Shown here piece after piece: positions 53,712-63,627 of a stretch of 64,000 nucleotides of DNA (positions are counted from its first letter, which is position 1; each line of letters starts with the position of its first letter). The notes under the pieces are model-generated. The model was not told the DNA's origin. It worked only from the letters and a program-made list of their open reading frames with translations, and did not search any database. The DNA lies in NCBI GenBank assembly GCA_030425425.1, contig JAUIAO010000017.1, positions 1 to 64,000 on the forward strand. Reading direction: 5' to 3'. Position numbers and translations under genes: made by a program. The stretch comes from Bacteroidia bacterium (GTDB lineage Bacteria; Bacteroidota; Bacteroidia; Cytophagales; Cyclobacteriaceae).

Positions 53712-54098
53712 TTAACCGAATAACTTAAGCACCTCTTCGACCATTTCTGGCTCTATGGGTTTATTCATGAATTTTCTCACAGTTGAGTAGGATTGGGCTC
53801 TTTGTTGGTCGTCGGGATTGATAGAAGAAGTAAGCATGACCACTATGATGGAATCTTTTGATGTCTGATCTAATTTTTCATATTCATCCAAAAACTCCCA
53901 ACCATTCATTTTGGGCATATTCACATCCAACAAAATCAAGTTTACGAGATGTTTTTGATTTAGGTAATTAAGGGCATCGATACCATTCTGAAATACGACT
54001 ATCTCTTCAGATGCATCTACTTCTCTGAGGATGAATTTATTATAAAAATTGTTTCCTTCATCGTCATCAATCAGCATGATTCGTTCTAACTTTTTCAT
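53712..54098 (-). CDS. Stand-alone CheY-like response regulator
   Basis: 128 residues, single receiver domain: acidic pocket MLIDDDEGNN, phospho-acceptor Asp in LILLDVNMPKMNGWEFL, Thr in VVMLTSS and Lys in KFMNKPIEP. No output domain. Its start overlaps the kinase stop by 4 nt, so it is the partner of that kinase. Output likely by protein binding. Confidence 0.93.
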   Translation of the reverse strand: MKKLERIMLIDDDEGNNFYNKFILREVDASEEIVVFQNGIDALNYLNQKHLVNLILLDVNMPKMNGWEFLDEYEKLDQTSKDSIIVVMLTSSINPDDQQRAQSYSTVRKFMNKPIEPEMVEEVLKLFG

Positions 54099-55486
54099 AG
54101 CGGTTGTTTTGATATTGTAAAATAAAAAGTAGAACCAACACCTTCTTCTGACTCGACCCAGATGTCGCCATCATGCAGTTCTACGATCTTCTTACAATGT
54201 GCCAGACCTATACCCGTACCTTCATATTGATCACGAGTATGTAGTCTTTGGAATACCTCAAAGATCCTTTCAAAATACTTTTCAGGAATCCCAATACCAT
54301 TGTCTTTTACGGAAACCAGATACACCTCTTTTTGTTCTTTGGCATCCAAAATTATTTCTGGCTTTAGCTCTTTCTTTCCGTACTTTATCCCATTAACAAT
54401 GAGGTTTTGCAGAAGTTTGGTTAAATCATTCTCATAAGCACCAAATTTCAGACTTTCACCTACAAACTGAATCGAGGCCTGTTTTTCTTCTATTAGACTA
54501 TGAAGATCGGTTTTCAGCTTTTCTATGACTTCAATTAGGTCTACCTCAGTTCTTGTTTTCTCACGCCCAATCCTCGAAAACTCTAAAATGGACAACATAA
54601 AGTCCTTCATCCGAAATGCTGACTTATTGATGACATCCACACTTTTTTGCTGCAATTCATTCATGGGAGAAGAATTCCGGGCAAGTATTTTAGAAAATGA
54701 AATGATCGTATTAAGTGGTTCTATCAGGTCATGTGAGGTAATATAAACGAATTGTCTAAGCTCCTGATTTTTCGTTTCGAGCTGTTTGGTATACTGCTTC
54801 TCTACCCGGGCCTGTTCCAAATTACGCTCAGAAACAATGAGTTTATCAGTGCTTTCCTTGAGCAATCTGAGTGCTGGTCTGAAGATAAAAATTGCTTCGA
54901 GAATCAGCAAGATGATCGCTACCATATACAATCCAAATTCCAATCTGGAAAGTGAGGTAACCCGTTGCTGTGCTTCTTCATCATACTGAAAGGTGATAGC
55001 ATCCATGATGGTGAGAAAATCATTTTCATGATCCAGAATATGTTGAAGAGATGATTGCCAGCTCGGTTGGTTAATGGTCTGAAAAGTGCTTTTTTCAGCC
55101 AGGATCACAGCATTCTTATGGATGGATTCGAATGCCGGACGGATCTGCTCAAAATGCCCGAGTATTTCATCAGAATTATTCACTGAAGAAATTCCCATTT
55201 CGTCATCACCATTCTGCAGGGCACGATGCGATTGAGCCCACAGATTGACAGCTTTCCTTAATTCGCTTTGACTATTGATAAACCGAACAGAATCTGTAGC
55301 AGTTACGAGCTGAATAGCTGATTTTGCAATTTTTTGGGAGAGCATACGCTGGCGGCCAGATATATTCACAATGGTAGAGTCTAGCCTGTTCAGCCTGATA
55401 TGACGCTGAGAGATCAGCTGGGTTAGAGTGATGGTGATTGCAATGATGGTCAATGCAATAACATATGCACGTTCAATTCTCACCAT
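54095..55486 (-). CDS. Sensor histidine kinase with type-IV-pili/NarX-like N-terminal domain
   Basis: 463 residues. One membrane helix at 8-25, a periplasmic PilJ/NarX-type helical domain (NISGRQRMLSQKIAKSAIQL), second helix at ~180-198, then HisKA with ITSHDLIEPLNTI and HATPase_c with NLIVNGIKYG, DNGIGIPEKYF and GTGIGLAHCKK. The HDLxEPL form is typical of kinases paired with single-domain regulators. Signal unknown. Confidence 0.93.
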   Translation of the reverse strand: MVRIERAYVIALTIIAITITLTQLISQRHIRLNRLDSTIVNISGRQRMLSQKIAKSAIQLVTATDSVRFINSQSELRKAVNLWAQSHRALQNGDDEMGISSVNNSDEILGHFEQIRPAFESIHKNAVILAEKSTFQTINQPSWQSSLQHILDHENDFLTIMDAITFQYDEEAQQRVTSLSRLEFGLYMVAIILLILEAIFIFRPALRLLKESTDKLIVSERNLEQARVEKQYTKQLETKNQELRQFVYITSHDLIEPLNTIISFSKILARNSSPMNELQQKSVDVINKSAFRMKDFMLSILEFSRIGREKTRTEVDLIEVIEKLKTDLHSLIEEKQASIQFVGESLKFGAYENDLTKLLQNLIVNGIKYGKKELKPEIILDAKEQKEVYLVSVKDNGIGIPEKYFERIFEVFQRLHTRDQYEGTGIGLAHCKKIVELHDGDIWVESEEGVGSTFYFTISKQPL

Positions 55487-55891
55487 GAGCGTAGCTAGCT
55501 AAGTTGGTACTAAAAAGGTCAGAATGGAATCTTAGATTTATAAAAACCAGAAAACACGCATAACCTTTCAGTGATCAAGATAATACACAAAATTTCGCTT
55601 ATCCACTGGTTTCAATGATTTTTACATTTTTTTATCATCATACCATATCTAGAACCAAAGTATGTGTCATCCATTTGATATTTGATCTAATGTGCTGCTG
55701 ATAAGTCTTCCCCTTGAGTTAAGCCCTTTTAGGTACAATGCAACTTATTTCCAGAGATAAATATGTGAGTTTTATTGTCTCAGAATTTGTACCACAAGCA
55801 CACCATAGACATCTGTAAAGGACCAAAAAATATTCTGATTCCCTATCGATCCAAATAGCTGATATCTCACGTATCTTTGTGGCTCGTTCTA
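55487..55891. other. Intergenic region before the cysteine-cluster gene
   Basis: 405 bp, AT-rich, without a credible gene or hairpin of note. Only the -7 box at 55872-55879 was recognised. Confidence 0.5.
55872..55879 (+). promoter_or_regulatory. -7 box of the cysteine-cluster gene
   Basis: TATCTTTG matches TAnnTTTG, 12 nt before ATG 55892. Because it overlaps the alternative GTG start at 55877, it favours the internal ATG. Confidence 0.5.
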
Positions 55892-56503
55892 ATGAGTATT
55901 GTGCGTAAAGTGAGAGCGGTCGAACGGTTATTCGGGCGCCTCGATGCAGAGATCCAAAGTTTTCAGTCTTGTACTGGACTTCACTGTATCTCAGGATGTG
56001 GCAAATGCTGCACCAAAGCTGACATAGAAGCTACTCCCCTTGAGTTTCTTCCGCTTGCTTTTCACTGGTTTATCAACCATCAGGCAGAAGCCATGTTGGA
56101 GCAATTAGAGAACGACCCCTCCCCTATTTGTACACTTTATGCGCCGCTTTCGTCAGATTTACATCTGAATGGGCAAGGAAGCTGTGTAAATTATCCTTAC
56201 CGCGGACTGATCTGCAGGTTGTTTGGATATGGTGCTTCGAGGGATAAATTCGGTGAGCTCAAGCTGGTCACCTGCAAACTGATCAAAGAACAACAGGTAG
56301 AAAGCTATGAAAAAGCGATGGCACTGCTCAATCAGAAAGAATATGTGCCGGTTTTTACTGATTACTACAAGAAACTCATGCAGATCGATTTTAAGCTTGC
56401 CAATCAGTATTTACCTGTGAATGAAGCGATCAGTTTAGCCCTGGAAACGGTACTGAGTTATTATGCCTACAGACCTTTCCCACGAATGAGGAAGGTGGCT
56501 TAG
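55892..56503 (+). CDS. YkgJ-family cysteine-cluster protein
   Basis: 203 residues from ATG 55892. Cys pattern SCTGLHCISGCGKCCTKADI (residues ~27-46) and later CTLYAPL, GSCVNYPYRGLICRLFGYG match the YkgJ family, thought to bind zinc or an Fe-S cluster. Soluble. Function unknown. Preceded by a convincing promoter box. Confidence 0.85.
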   Translation: MSIVRKVRAVERLFGRLDAEIQSFQSCTGLHCISGCGKCCTKADIEATPLEFLPLAFHWFINHQAEAMLEQLENDPSPICTLYAPLSSDLHLNGQGSCVNYPYRGLICRLFGYGASRDKFGELKLVTCKLIKEQQVESYEKAMALLNQKEYVPVFTDYYKKLMQIDFKLANQYLPVNEAISLALETVLSYYAYRPFPRMRKVA

Positions 56504-56636
56504 GGCATGTTCAAGTTTGCGAACAAATGATTTCTTGGTAAACCAAAATATCAAAGCGAAAAAATTCAGGTACTAGCCCCACCTTATGTGATTTGCTGTT
56601 GCCCGAGGAGTATGAAATTCGAAAAGACGGTTTGTC

Positions 56637-57140
56637 TTATAATTCTTTCACTTGATTCGCAGTGTGGGCTTTCAATGCTTGAGCGTATTCAAAAAACTCC
56701 TCTTTTACACCAATCAAATAACTGGTAAAAATGACCGCTGCAAAGTTTATTCTTAAAAAGAAATTACCAAGAGTCAGGCTGAATGAAAGCGGGATTCCAC
56801 CGAGGTTTAATTCAAAAGAATATCCCCCAACTCTAATGGCCACACACTGAACTAACATTAAAATCAAAAGGATCCAGTATGACCTTTCAGATCCATAAAT
56901 GAACCTTTTGTTCACCAGAAGAACATAATAGTTAATAGCCACAAAAGCCAAAGGAAGAAAAATCATCAGCATCTGTACCTCGGAAGTGATTTGTGGAGCC
57001 ATAAACACAGTAAAAATTGAAAACCCTGCAGTCAAAACCAATGTAGAAATAAAGTTGACGATATTGTACAAGGTAATTGCTCGGACTTTTTTCGGTGCTT
57101 TTTTAGAGGTGGTGTTGAGCTCTTTGATTAGTGCTATCAT
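56637..57140 (-). CDS. Four-helix membrane protein of unknown function
   Basis: 167 residues with four hydrophobic segments (about 25-48, 55-75, 85-103, 120-143). No motif that identifies a family. Single gene between the cysteine-cluster protein and the M14 peptidase. Confidence 0.55.
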   Translation of the reverse strand: MIALIKELNTTSKKAPKKVRAITLYNIVNFISTLVLTAGFSIFTVFMAPQITSEVQMLMIFLPLAFVAINYYVLLVNKRFIYGSERSYWILLILMLVQCVAIRVGGYSFELNLGGIPLSFSLTLGNFFLRINFAAVIFTSYLIGVKEEFFEYAQALKAHTANQVKEL

Positions 57141-57305
57141 GATTGATAATTCAGTTTAAAAAATGAAGAAAAAAATCGATTGATTCTTATCAAAGATACC
57201 TCCTCGATTGCATTAAATCTAAAAATGTTACCATTTTATACAAGCCATTTTGAAGTAGGCTTCAGAAGGCCTGGATTTTCTAAAATATCTGAGGGAAAGC
57301 AACTT

Positions 57306-58580
57306 TCAATTTGCGGAAAGTAACTTCATCCACTCCTTAGCAGCAATCTGCGACTTTTTCTGGATGAAATCTTCTGGTGTATTGTCCCCTACTTCATAGG
57401 TGAGTGCTTCGCAATGGTAGGTGGCAAACATGAATCGATCTGAGGTAACCGGGTCGGCACCTGCCATGCGGCGAATGTTCGGCTCATATCCTTCCATCCT
57501 ATTGCCGAGTTGATTGATCCATTGCTCACTGAGGCCCGGCAGATTGCTGGAGCCATTGGAAGCGAGATAGAAGATATCTTCCCAGGTGGAGTGAAAATCT
57601 ACGGCAAAATAATATGTTCCCTGATTGGTTTTGGACATGCTTTCCAAAAAGTCACGAACTGCAGAGGTTTCCGGCTGGTTAAATGCCTTCCAGTCACGAT
57701 TGAGATCAACACCCCCGGCATTATGTCTCCAGTGTCCCAGGTCTACACCATCAGGATTAATCATCGGAATGACCAACGTGGTGTATCCTTCGCGATAAGA
57801 ATTTGCCAGATCAGAATGATCACAGAGCGCCTCCACAAATGTCTGCATGGCACGATATCCGGTGACTTCCGGTGGATGCTGGCGAGAAAAGATCACATTC
57901 ATTTTTGGGTTTTTCTCATCACCAATAATTAGTGCCGGGATTACCGTGCCCCTGCGACTTTTCCCTATCTCAAGCCGCCTCACAAAAGGTAGTGAATCTA
58001 ATTCTGCTACCCACTGAGCATTGTGATTGGAATTGAGGTTTGGCTGTGCCGCCACCCAGAGTGTATCAGTGTCAATTTCCAAAACCAGCACAGCGCTCTC
58101 TGGCACCTCTGTACTATTATCATATTCTTCATTGGCTTGAATCATCGTATAGTTCAAGGAATAATCGGCAGAGTCAATGAGGTACCAATCTTGATAGTTC
58201 TTGCTCAGTTTGGGATAGTAGCGATGATATGCCGGTTCCTGATAGTTTAGCTTCAGCTTGATTTGCTTCTGCGATTCAGCCCAAATCTTGAACGCATACC
58301 ATGGACTCATATTGATCGGTTCGTTCTCGGCTGTGATCAGGATATTAACCAATGTATCACCACTCATTGCTACCCCATTCATACGAGCACCTAAGAAATC
58401 ATTGGAAACATTAATTCCATTTCCCAAATCGTAAATCCCTTTTTGCTGCATTTGGATTGGGACTGTAGAGGTGTTCACAGCCTTTACCGGAGCTTGTCCT
58501 TTCCATTGGGAATCCGGATTACAGGAAACCAACAAAAAGATGATCAGGTAGCTGAAGGCTTGGCAATTAAGTTTCATCAT
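57306..58580 (-). CDS. M14-family zinc carboxypeptidase lipoprotein
   Basis: 424 residues. Lipobox LLVSCN (Cys ~20). An N-terminal beta-rich domain (30-185) precedes the peptidase: FSRQHPPEVTGYRAMQTF (first zinc ligands), NPDGVDLGHWRHNAGGVDLN (substrate site), VDFHSTWEDI (third zinc His) and the catalytic Glu in TYEVGDN. Cleaves C-terminal residues or peptidoglycan-type substrates outside the cytoplasm. Two ATGs are adjacent at the start; either is possible. Confidence 0.9.
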   Translation of the reverse strand: MMKLNCQAFSYLIIFLLVSCNPDSQWKGQAPVKAVNTSTVPIQMQQKGIYDLGNGINVSNDFLGARMNGVAMSGDTLVNILITAENEPINMSPWYAFKIWAESQKQIKLKLNYQEPAYHRYYPKLSKNYQDWYLIDSADYSLNYTMIQANEEYDNSTEVPESAVLVLEIDTDTLWVAAQPNLNSNHNAQWVAELDSLPFVRRLEIGKSRRGTVIPALIIGDEKNPKMNVIFSRQHPPEVTGYRAMQTFVEALCDHSDLANSYREGYTTLVIPMINPDGVDLGHWRHNAGGVDLNRDWKAFNQPETSAVRDFLESMSKTNQGTYYFAVDFHSTWEDIFYLASNGSSNLPGLSEQWINQLGNRMEGYEPNIRRMAGADPVTSDRFMFATYHCEALTYEVGDNTPEDFIQKKSQIAAKEWMKLLSAN

Positions 58581-58611
58581 GAAAGATATTATTCAGGTAT
58601 TTTCATCCTGA

Positions 58612-59097
58612 TCAATCCAATGTAAATTTCTCAATAATCTTCTTTTGCTCTGGTATTTTGAGCATCAGTTTGTTTTTGGTCACCATGCGAAAGTCTTTGA
58701 AGTCAAAGCCAGGATTGACCATACATCCCATCAGGCAGAAGCTATTCTTATCCACAACTTCCGCAGCAAAAATGCTGTTTCTTGGGATTAGTACTTGAGG
58801 GCTTTGCCCCCTGTCCAGATCAAGACCAAGTATCTCCGTTCGATACTCTTCATCCTCCACAATATGAATTTTTACCGGACCACCAGCATGAAAGTACCAG
58901 AGCTCATCGGACTTCAGCTGATGAAAATGTGATTTCTGCTCTCCTTCCAGTAAAAAATAAATGGAAGTCGCCAGGTTCCTTTTCGCACCATCTTCCATGA
59001 CCTGTATGGTAGATGGGTTTCTGTAAACCTCTTTGAAATAACCACCTTCAGGGTGAGCTTCCAATCCTAATTTATCTATCCAATTCTGTGCATTCAT
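58612..59097 (-). CDS. DUF985 cupin-domain protein
   Basis: 161 residues. Cupin barrel with the DUF985 signature: LEAHPEGGYFKEVYR at the start, SIYFLLEGEQKSHFHQL, DELWYFHAGGPV and a PGFDFKDF end. Similar to yeast YML079-type proteins; no catalytic role is established. Soluble, on the same strand as the M14 gene. Confidence 0.9.
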   Translation of the reverse strand: MNAQNWIDKLGLEAHPEGGYFKEVYRNPSTIQVMEDGAKRNLATSIYFLLEGEQKSHFHQLKSDELWYFHAGGPVKIHIVEDEEYRTEILGLDLDRGQSPQVLIPRNSIFAAEVVDKNSFCLMGCMVNPGFDFKDFRMVTKNKLMLKIPEQKKIIEKFTLD

Positions 59098-59169
59098 AAT
59101 TTATCATATTCCCATTGCGCAGGTACTGCTAGCTTCTGACCTACTGATTTGACCATCCATTTTAATCCC

Positions 59170-61281
59170 TTATTCAAAAAGCTTCACATTCATCACGGCC
59201 TCACGTTTTACCTTGTAAAACTCTTTGTGGATATTGAAAGGTGGTTTTTCTCCTGGCTGCATCAATTCATACGAACCATCCTCTTTCATCAGGTAAGTAT
59301 TCACATTGTCCTTGAGATTATAATAAAGAATATTGATGGCTTGCTGTTTGAGCAATGGATCATTGATCATAAACAATGACTCCAATCGCCTATCAAATGA
59401 CCTCACCATCATATCTGCACTGCCTGATGACACTATCGGGTCTCCATTGTTATGGAAATAATAAATACGACTGTGCTCCAGATACTCACCCACCAATGAA
59501 CGAACCGTAATATTTTCGCTGAGTCCTTTTCGGCCTGGCCTGATACTACAGATTCCGCGCACAATGAGATGAATTGGCACGCCTGCTCTAGAAGCATCAT
59601 ATAGCGCCATAATCGCATCAGTATCCTGTAAGGAGTTGATCTTGATGACTATTCCGGATTTTAGCCCATTTTTGGCATTTTCTTCCTCTCTCCTTATCAT
59701 CTCTATCAGCCCTTTTCGCATATCCCTCGGAGCGGTGAGCAGGTTTTCATAGCGATCCGGGATGCTATGACCTGTGATTACGTTGAAGAATTCCTGCACG
59801 TCGTTCGCATAGCCTTCATCTGAGCTCATCAGCCCCAAATCAGTGTAGAGTCGGGATGTGTCTTCATTGTAGTTACCACTAGACATGTGCACAAACCGGC
59901 GAACCTTTTCTCCTTCTCGCTTCACGATTAATAGCAACTTGGTGTGTGTTTTCAGTGTACCTACACCATAAATCACAAAGCAACCAGCCTTCTGAAGACG
60001 CTGTGCTTCTTTCATGTTGTTTTCCTCATCAAACCGCGCTTTCACTTCGAAAAGCACTGAAACGTGTTTTCCATTCTCTGCCGCGTTCAGCAAAGCCTGC
60101 ACCACTCGGGAATTTTTCGCCAGACGATATATGGTCAGCTTGATGGATAATACATTGGGGTCTTCTGCCGCCTGATCGAGCAGCTCTAATAACGGGTTGA
60201 TGGTATTGTATGGATGGTGCAGTAAGATATCTCTATCCTTGAGGATTTTGAACATATCCACATCCTCATAGTCAGACATGCTAATTGGTGCCACAGGTTT
60301 CGGACTCTCAGGTATAAAATCGCGAAAATCTTCATGCTTCACTATCTGCCAAAGTCCGGTATAGTCCATGAGAGCCCCAGAAGGAGTCTCGATCAGATTA
60401 TCATCATCAATCTCATATTTGGCTTTCAGCTGCTTGATCAGCCACTTATCATACCCATCCTCCACCTCTAACCTTACCACTCTACCAGTCTTCCTGGTCT
60501 TGAGTTTTTTCTTCATCTCCTCTATGAAGTTTGCCTCTGCATCTTCAGACTCTTCCAAGGTAAAATCTCCGTTTCTGGTCACTCTAAACAGTGTAGCAGA
60601 AACTAATTCCACATTCTTGAAAACATCCTGAATATGCTCACGCATTACCTCCTCTATCGGTACGAAAATCAATTTCTCACCTCGCTCTATTTCATAAAAT
60701 CTAGGGAGGTTCTGAGGAATCTGGATAAAAGACATCTTTTTCTTCTCATTCTTGTCCTGCGTCTTGGTCACCACCCCAAAAATGAGAATCTGGTTCATCA
60801 AAATCGGAAAAGAATGATAAGAGTCATAAACCATTGGCGTGAGCATTGGGAATACGACCTTGTTGAAATAATTAGTTACTCTGGTTTTCTCTCGCTTTTG
60901 CAGACGTGCATAGTTGAGAATCTCGAAATTATGCTCTGCAAACTGTGGCCTGAGATTTTTGATAAAATGCTCGTTTCTCGTTCTGCTAAAAGCCTTGTAT
61001 TCACTGAGCAACTTTCTTTTGAACGGCACCACTCTGAGGCCAGAATAGTCAATACGATCCTTACCGTAATCCAGGTAATTGTACAAACTACCTACGCGAA
61101 TCATGAAAAACTCATCAGCATTGGAGGCCGTAATCGCTACAAACTTGAGCCTGGCGAACAGGTTTCTGTCTGCTTTCATAGACTGATCCAACACTCGATA
61201 ATTGAACTGAAGCCAGCTTAGATCCCGACTGATGAGGTCACTTTGCTGGATAAGTTGATCGTATTTTTCTGTGATTTGCAT
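59170..61281 (-). CDS. ppk1: Polyphosphate kinase 1
   Basis: 703 residues, full length. The four PPK domains are present: N-terminal RDLSWLQFNYRVLDQS, head domain, and two PLD-like catalytic domains with the phospho-His in TLKTHTKLLLIV, the ATP-site RFDEENNMKEAQRL and the second His region YYFHNNG. It polymerises the gamma-phosphate of ATP into polyphosphate. Single gene; the Ppx/GppA homologue is about 25 kb away. Confidence 0.97.
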   Translation of the reverse strand: MQITEKYDQLIQQSDLISRDLSWLQFNYRVLDQSMKADRNLFARLKFVAITASNADEFFMIRVGSLYNYLDYGKDRIDYSGLRVVPFKRKLLSEYKAFSRTRNEHFIKNLRPQFAEHNFEILNYARLQKREKTRVTNYFNKVVFPMLTPMVYDSYHSFPILMNQILIFGVVTKTQDKNEKKKMSFIQIPQNLPRFYEIERGEKLIFVPIEEVMREHIQDVFKNVELVSATLFRVTRNGDFTLEESEDAEANFIEEMKKKLKTRKTGRVVRLEVEDGYDKWLIKQLKAKYEIDDDNLIETPSGALMDYTGLWQIVKHEDFRDFIPESPKPVAPISMSDYEDVDMFKILKDRDILLHHPYNTINPLLELLDQAAEDPNVLSIKLTIYRLAKNSRVVQALLNAAENGKHVSVLFEVKARFDEENNMKEAQRLQKAGCFVIYGVGTLKTHTKLLLIVKREGEKVRRFVHMSSGNYNEDTSRLYTDLGLMSSDEGYANDVQEFFNVITGHSIPDRYENLLTAPRDMRKGLIEMIRREEENAKNGLKSGIVIKINSLQDTDAIMALYDASRAGVPIHLIVRGICSIRPGRKGLSENITVRSLVGEYLEHSRIYYFHNNGDPIVSSGSADMMVRSFDRRLESLFMINDPLLKQQAINILYYNLKDNVNTYLMKEDGSYELMQPGEKPPFNIHKEFYKVKREAVMNVKLFE

Positions 61282-61371
61282 GTAAATTCAGGCTTATAAA
61301 CTAGAGTAGCCCAAAGTACATCAAGTGAAAGTCAAATCGCAAATAATTGAGGAATTGGGTTGATTATTTTT

Positions 61372-61965
61372 CTAATCCTCCAGCAACTGATCATAATCCA
61401 GTTCGAAGATCAAATCATCAATACGACGAACGTATTGAAAAACACCCTCTTCATTGGGATATGCTTCTTCATTTTTCAGATGATAAGTCCGCTCTAAGAA
61501 AAGTAACATCATTTCATCATCAATATGTCCTTGTCTGTAAGCGTCATGAAAAACCGGGAAGTGTTCTTCGCGCAAGTCAAAATCATTGGTGTGGTGAATG
61601 ACCAGAATAGGTACCATAGCGTTGTTTTTGCCCACCGAATCAATGTCTGGGTAACCAAATCTTTCGAGTAAAGCCGCTACACGAACTACGTTTTCAGCAT
61701 CTGCGAGATGAATCTTATCCCAAAGATCAAAATGCTCATCAGATTCATAACCAAAAGTGCTGATGATAGAATCTTCCATATTCCGATATCGCTGATCATT
61801 TGCCAGCATGCGATGCAGGTAGATCCTCAGGTCCGAATTATCTTCCAGCTCATAAACCTCGGCCTGTAATGCAGCCACCTGTTCATCAATCAGCCATTCA
61901 TTATTTACTTTTTGATAGCCGCAGGATGCTAGACCAAGAACTAGTATTAAAAGGATTTCTTTCAT
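61372..61965 (-). CDS. DUF6624-like lipoprotein
   Basis: 197 residues. Lipobox LGLASCGY (Cys ~16). The helical body with LLERFGYPDIDSVGKNNAMV and ILVIHHTNDFDLREEHFPVF resembles DUF6624 (pattern GxP...VG..A.....IVQH.D). Role unknown. The hypothetical assignment is moderate. Confidence 0.68.
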   Translation of the reverse strand: MKEILLILVLGLASCGYQKVNNEWLIDEQVAALQAEVYELEDNSDLRIYLHRMLANDQRYRNMEDSIISTFGYESDEHFDLWDKIHLADAENVVRVAALLERFGYPDIDSVGKNNAMVPILVIHHTNDFDLREEHFPVFHDAYRQGHIDDEMMLLFLERTYHLKNEEAYPNEEGVFQYVRRIDDLIFELDYDQLLED

Positions 61966-61974
61966 AGCTGTAAC

Positions 61975-62008
61975 TTAAAAAATCCCCAGCCAATACAGCC
62001 GGGGATTT
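61975..62008 (-). terminator. Terminator after the YhcH gene
   Basis: AAATCCCC (61980-61987) and GGGGATTT (62001-62008) form the stem; a T run follows on the minus strand (plus-strand A run from 61975). Sits just past the YhcH stop. Related in sequence to the terminator at 62503. Confidence 0.85.
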
Positions 62009-62022
62009 CTAAAGGTATTTTT

Positions 62023-62475
62023 TCAATCCAACAGTACCTTCATGACCACTTTCTTCACATTGCTTTTCTCACCAAGCTTAAAACAAGGCATGTGAATATC
62101 TTCTGGAAAGAAGATGGTAAATGACCCTTCACCTACCGGCAACAGAAATTCATATTTATCAAAAAACCATACATCTTTCTCCTCATTGTAAGGAGTCTTT
62201 GGCTCCTGACCAGTGTAAGAATCGATACCCATCTGCTCCTTACCAGAGTAAATGAACTGAATATCTGCGTATCTCTTATGTGCCTCTATTTTACAATCTG
62301 CTTCGTCGCGGGTTTCGTATTCCTGCACGGCAATTTTGAGTGCATCACCGTCCAGTGGGTATTTACCCGGCTCCACTTTACTAAAATCTGTAGCTTTCAA
62401 ATATTCAAAAGCCTTTGCAAAACGCTCTCCTAATCCATAGTAACGTTCGCAATTTTCAAGTTTGTCAATGATCAT
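62023..62475 (-). CDS. YhcH/YjgK/YiaL-family cupin protein
   Basis: About 150 residues from ATG 62475, the normal length; the longer frame adds 13 unlikely residues crossing a promoter-like gap. MIIDKLENCERYYGLGERFA opens the domain, EAHKRYADIQFIYSGKEQMG and LPVGEGSFTIFFPEDIHMPC are its metal/sugar-site region. Members act in sialic-acid or sugar metabolism. No sugar genes adjoin it. Confidence 0.9.
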   Translation of the reverse strand: MIIDKLENCERYYGLGERFAKAFEYLKATDFSKVEPGKYPLDGDALKIAVQEYETRDEADCKIEAHKRYADIQFIYSGKEQMGIDSYTGQEPKTPYNEEKDVWFFDKYEFLLPVGEGSFTIFFPEDIHMPCFKLGEKSNVKKVVMKVLLD

Positions 62476-62502
62476 GTCTCTAGAAAAAAAGTTTAGGGTA
62501 CA

Positions 62503-62535
62503 AAAAATCCCCAACCAAGACAGCTGAGGATTTTT
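62503..62535 (-). terminator. Terminator of mdh
   Basis: AAAAATCC (62503-62510) and GGATTTTT (62528-62535) form the stem, with further partial pairing inside; the minus strand continues in T. Located 22 nt past the mdh stop, and similar in sequence to the one after YhcH. Confidence 0.8.
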
Positions 62536-62556
62536 CTATAATTTTATCAAAAAGGA

Positions 62557-63477
62557 TTATAGCAATCCGTTTACTTTTCTTACCGCATCAGCACTAGTCT
62601 GAAGGTTTTCTTTCTCAGCGTCATTCAGATCAATTTCTACGATCTTTTCAATACCATTCGCACCAATGATCGCTGGTACTCCCAAAGAGATATCGCTCAA
62701 TCCGTACTCACCGTCCAATAGACAAGAGCAAGGGAACATTTTCTGAGAATCCTGTGCAATAGCCTGAACCATAGCAGAAACTGCAGCACCCGGAGCATAC
62801 CATGCAGAAGTACCGAGGAGCTTAGTCAACGTAGCTCCACCAACTTTGGTCTCTTCTTTTACATAAGTCAATTGCTCTTCAGAAAGGAATTCACTTACTG
62901 GCACGCTGTTTCTGGTAGCCAGTCTCGTCAGAGGAATCATACCAGTATCGCTGTGTCCACCGATTACCATTCCATCTACATCAGACTGAGGGCAGCCAAG
63001 CTGCTCTGCCAATCTGTATTTAAATCTGGCTGAGTCAAGGGCTCCACCCATACCGATAATTCTATTTTTTGGAAGACCTGTTGCCTTGTGAGCAAGGTAA
63101 GCCATAGTATCCATTGGGTTAGAAACCACGATGATGATCACATTTGGTGAGTGCTCAATCAAAGACTCTGCTACAGATTTTACAATGCCTGCATTAGTAG
63201 AGATCAACTCTTCGCGAGTCATACCAGGTTTTCTAGGAATACCAGATGTAATCACCGCCACATCGCTTCCTGCAGTCTTGCTGTAATCACCCGTAGTTCC
63301 TACAATCTTAGAATCAAATCCATTCAAAGAAGCAGTCTGCATCAAGTCCATTGCTTTACCTTCGGCAAAACCTTCCTTGATATCAATTAAAACTACTTCA
63401 GCGGCGAAATCTTTTATCGCAATGTATTCAGCACAGCTAGCACCAACAGCACCAGCACCTACAACGGTTACTTTCAT
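62557..63477 (-). CDS. mdh: Malate dehydrogenase (LDH-like type)
   Basis: 306 residues. NAD site VVGAGAVGASCAEYI, VVSNPMDTMAYLA, IGMGGALDSARFKYRLAEQL (substrate Arg) and the catalytic His in VIGGHSDTGMIPL. This lactate-dehydrogenase-like type is common in Bacteroidota. Interconverts malate and oxaloacetate in the TCA cycle. Single gene with its own terminator. Confidence 0.97.
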   Translation of the reverse strand: MKVTVVGAGAVGASCAEYIAIKDFAAEVVLIDIKEGFAEGKAMDLMQTASLNGFDSKIVGTTGDYSKTAGSDVAVITSGIPRKPGMTREELISTNAGIVKSVAESLIEHSPNVIIIVVSNPMDTMAYLAHKATGLPKNRIIGMGGALDSARFKYRLAEQLGCPQSDVDGMVIGGHSDTGMIPLTRLATRNSVPVSEFLSEEQLTYVKEETKVGGATLTKLLGTSAWYAPGAAVSAMVQAIAQDSQKMFPCSCLLDGEYGLSDISLGVPAIIGANGIEKIVEIDLNDAEKENLQTSADAVRKVNGLL

Positions 63478-63627
63478 TGTTATTTGTGGTTTAAGGATTG
63501 AAAATTTTGTGATTCAAAACTACTACGCAATCGGATAACAGAAAAGTTTAGGCGGTAATTCTACACCATGACTTTAAACATGGTTTGGTGCTGATACATG
63601 CCGTTTTATAATTGTTCTGACTTTCCT

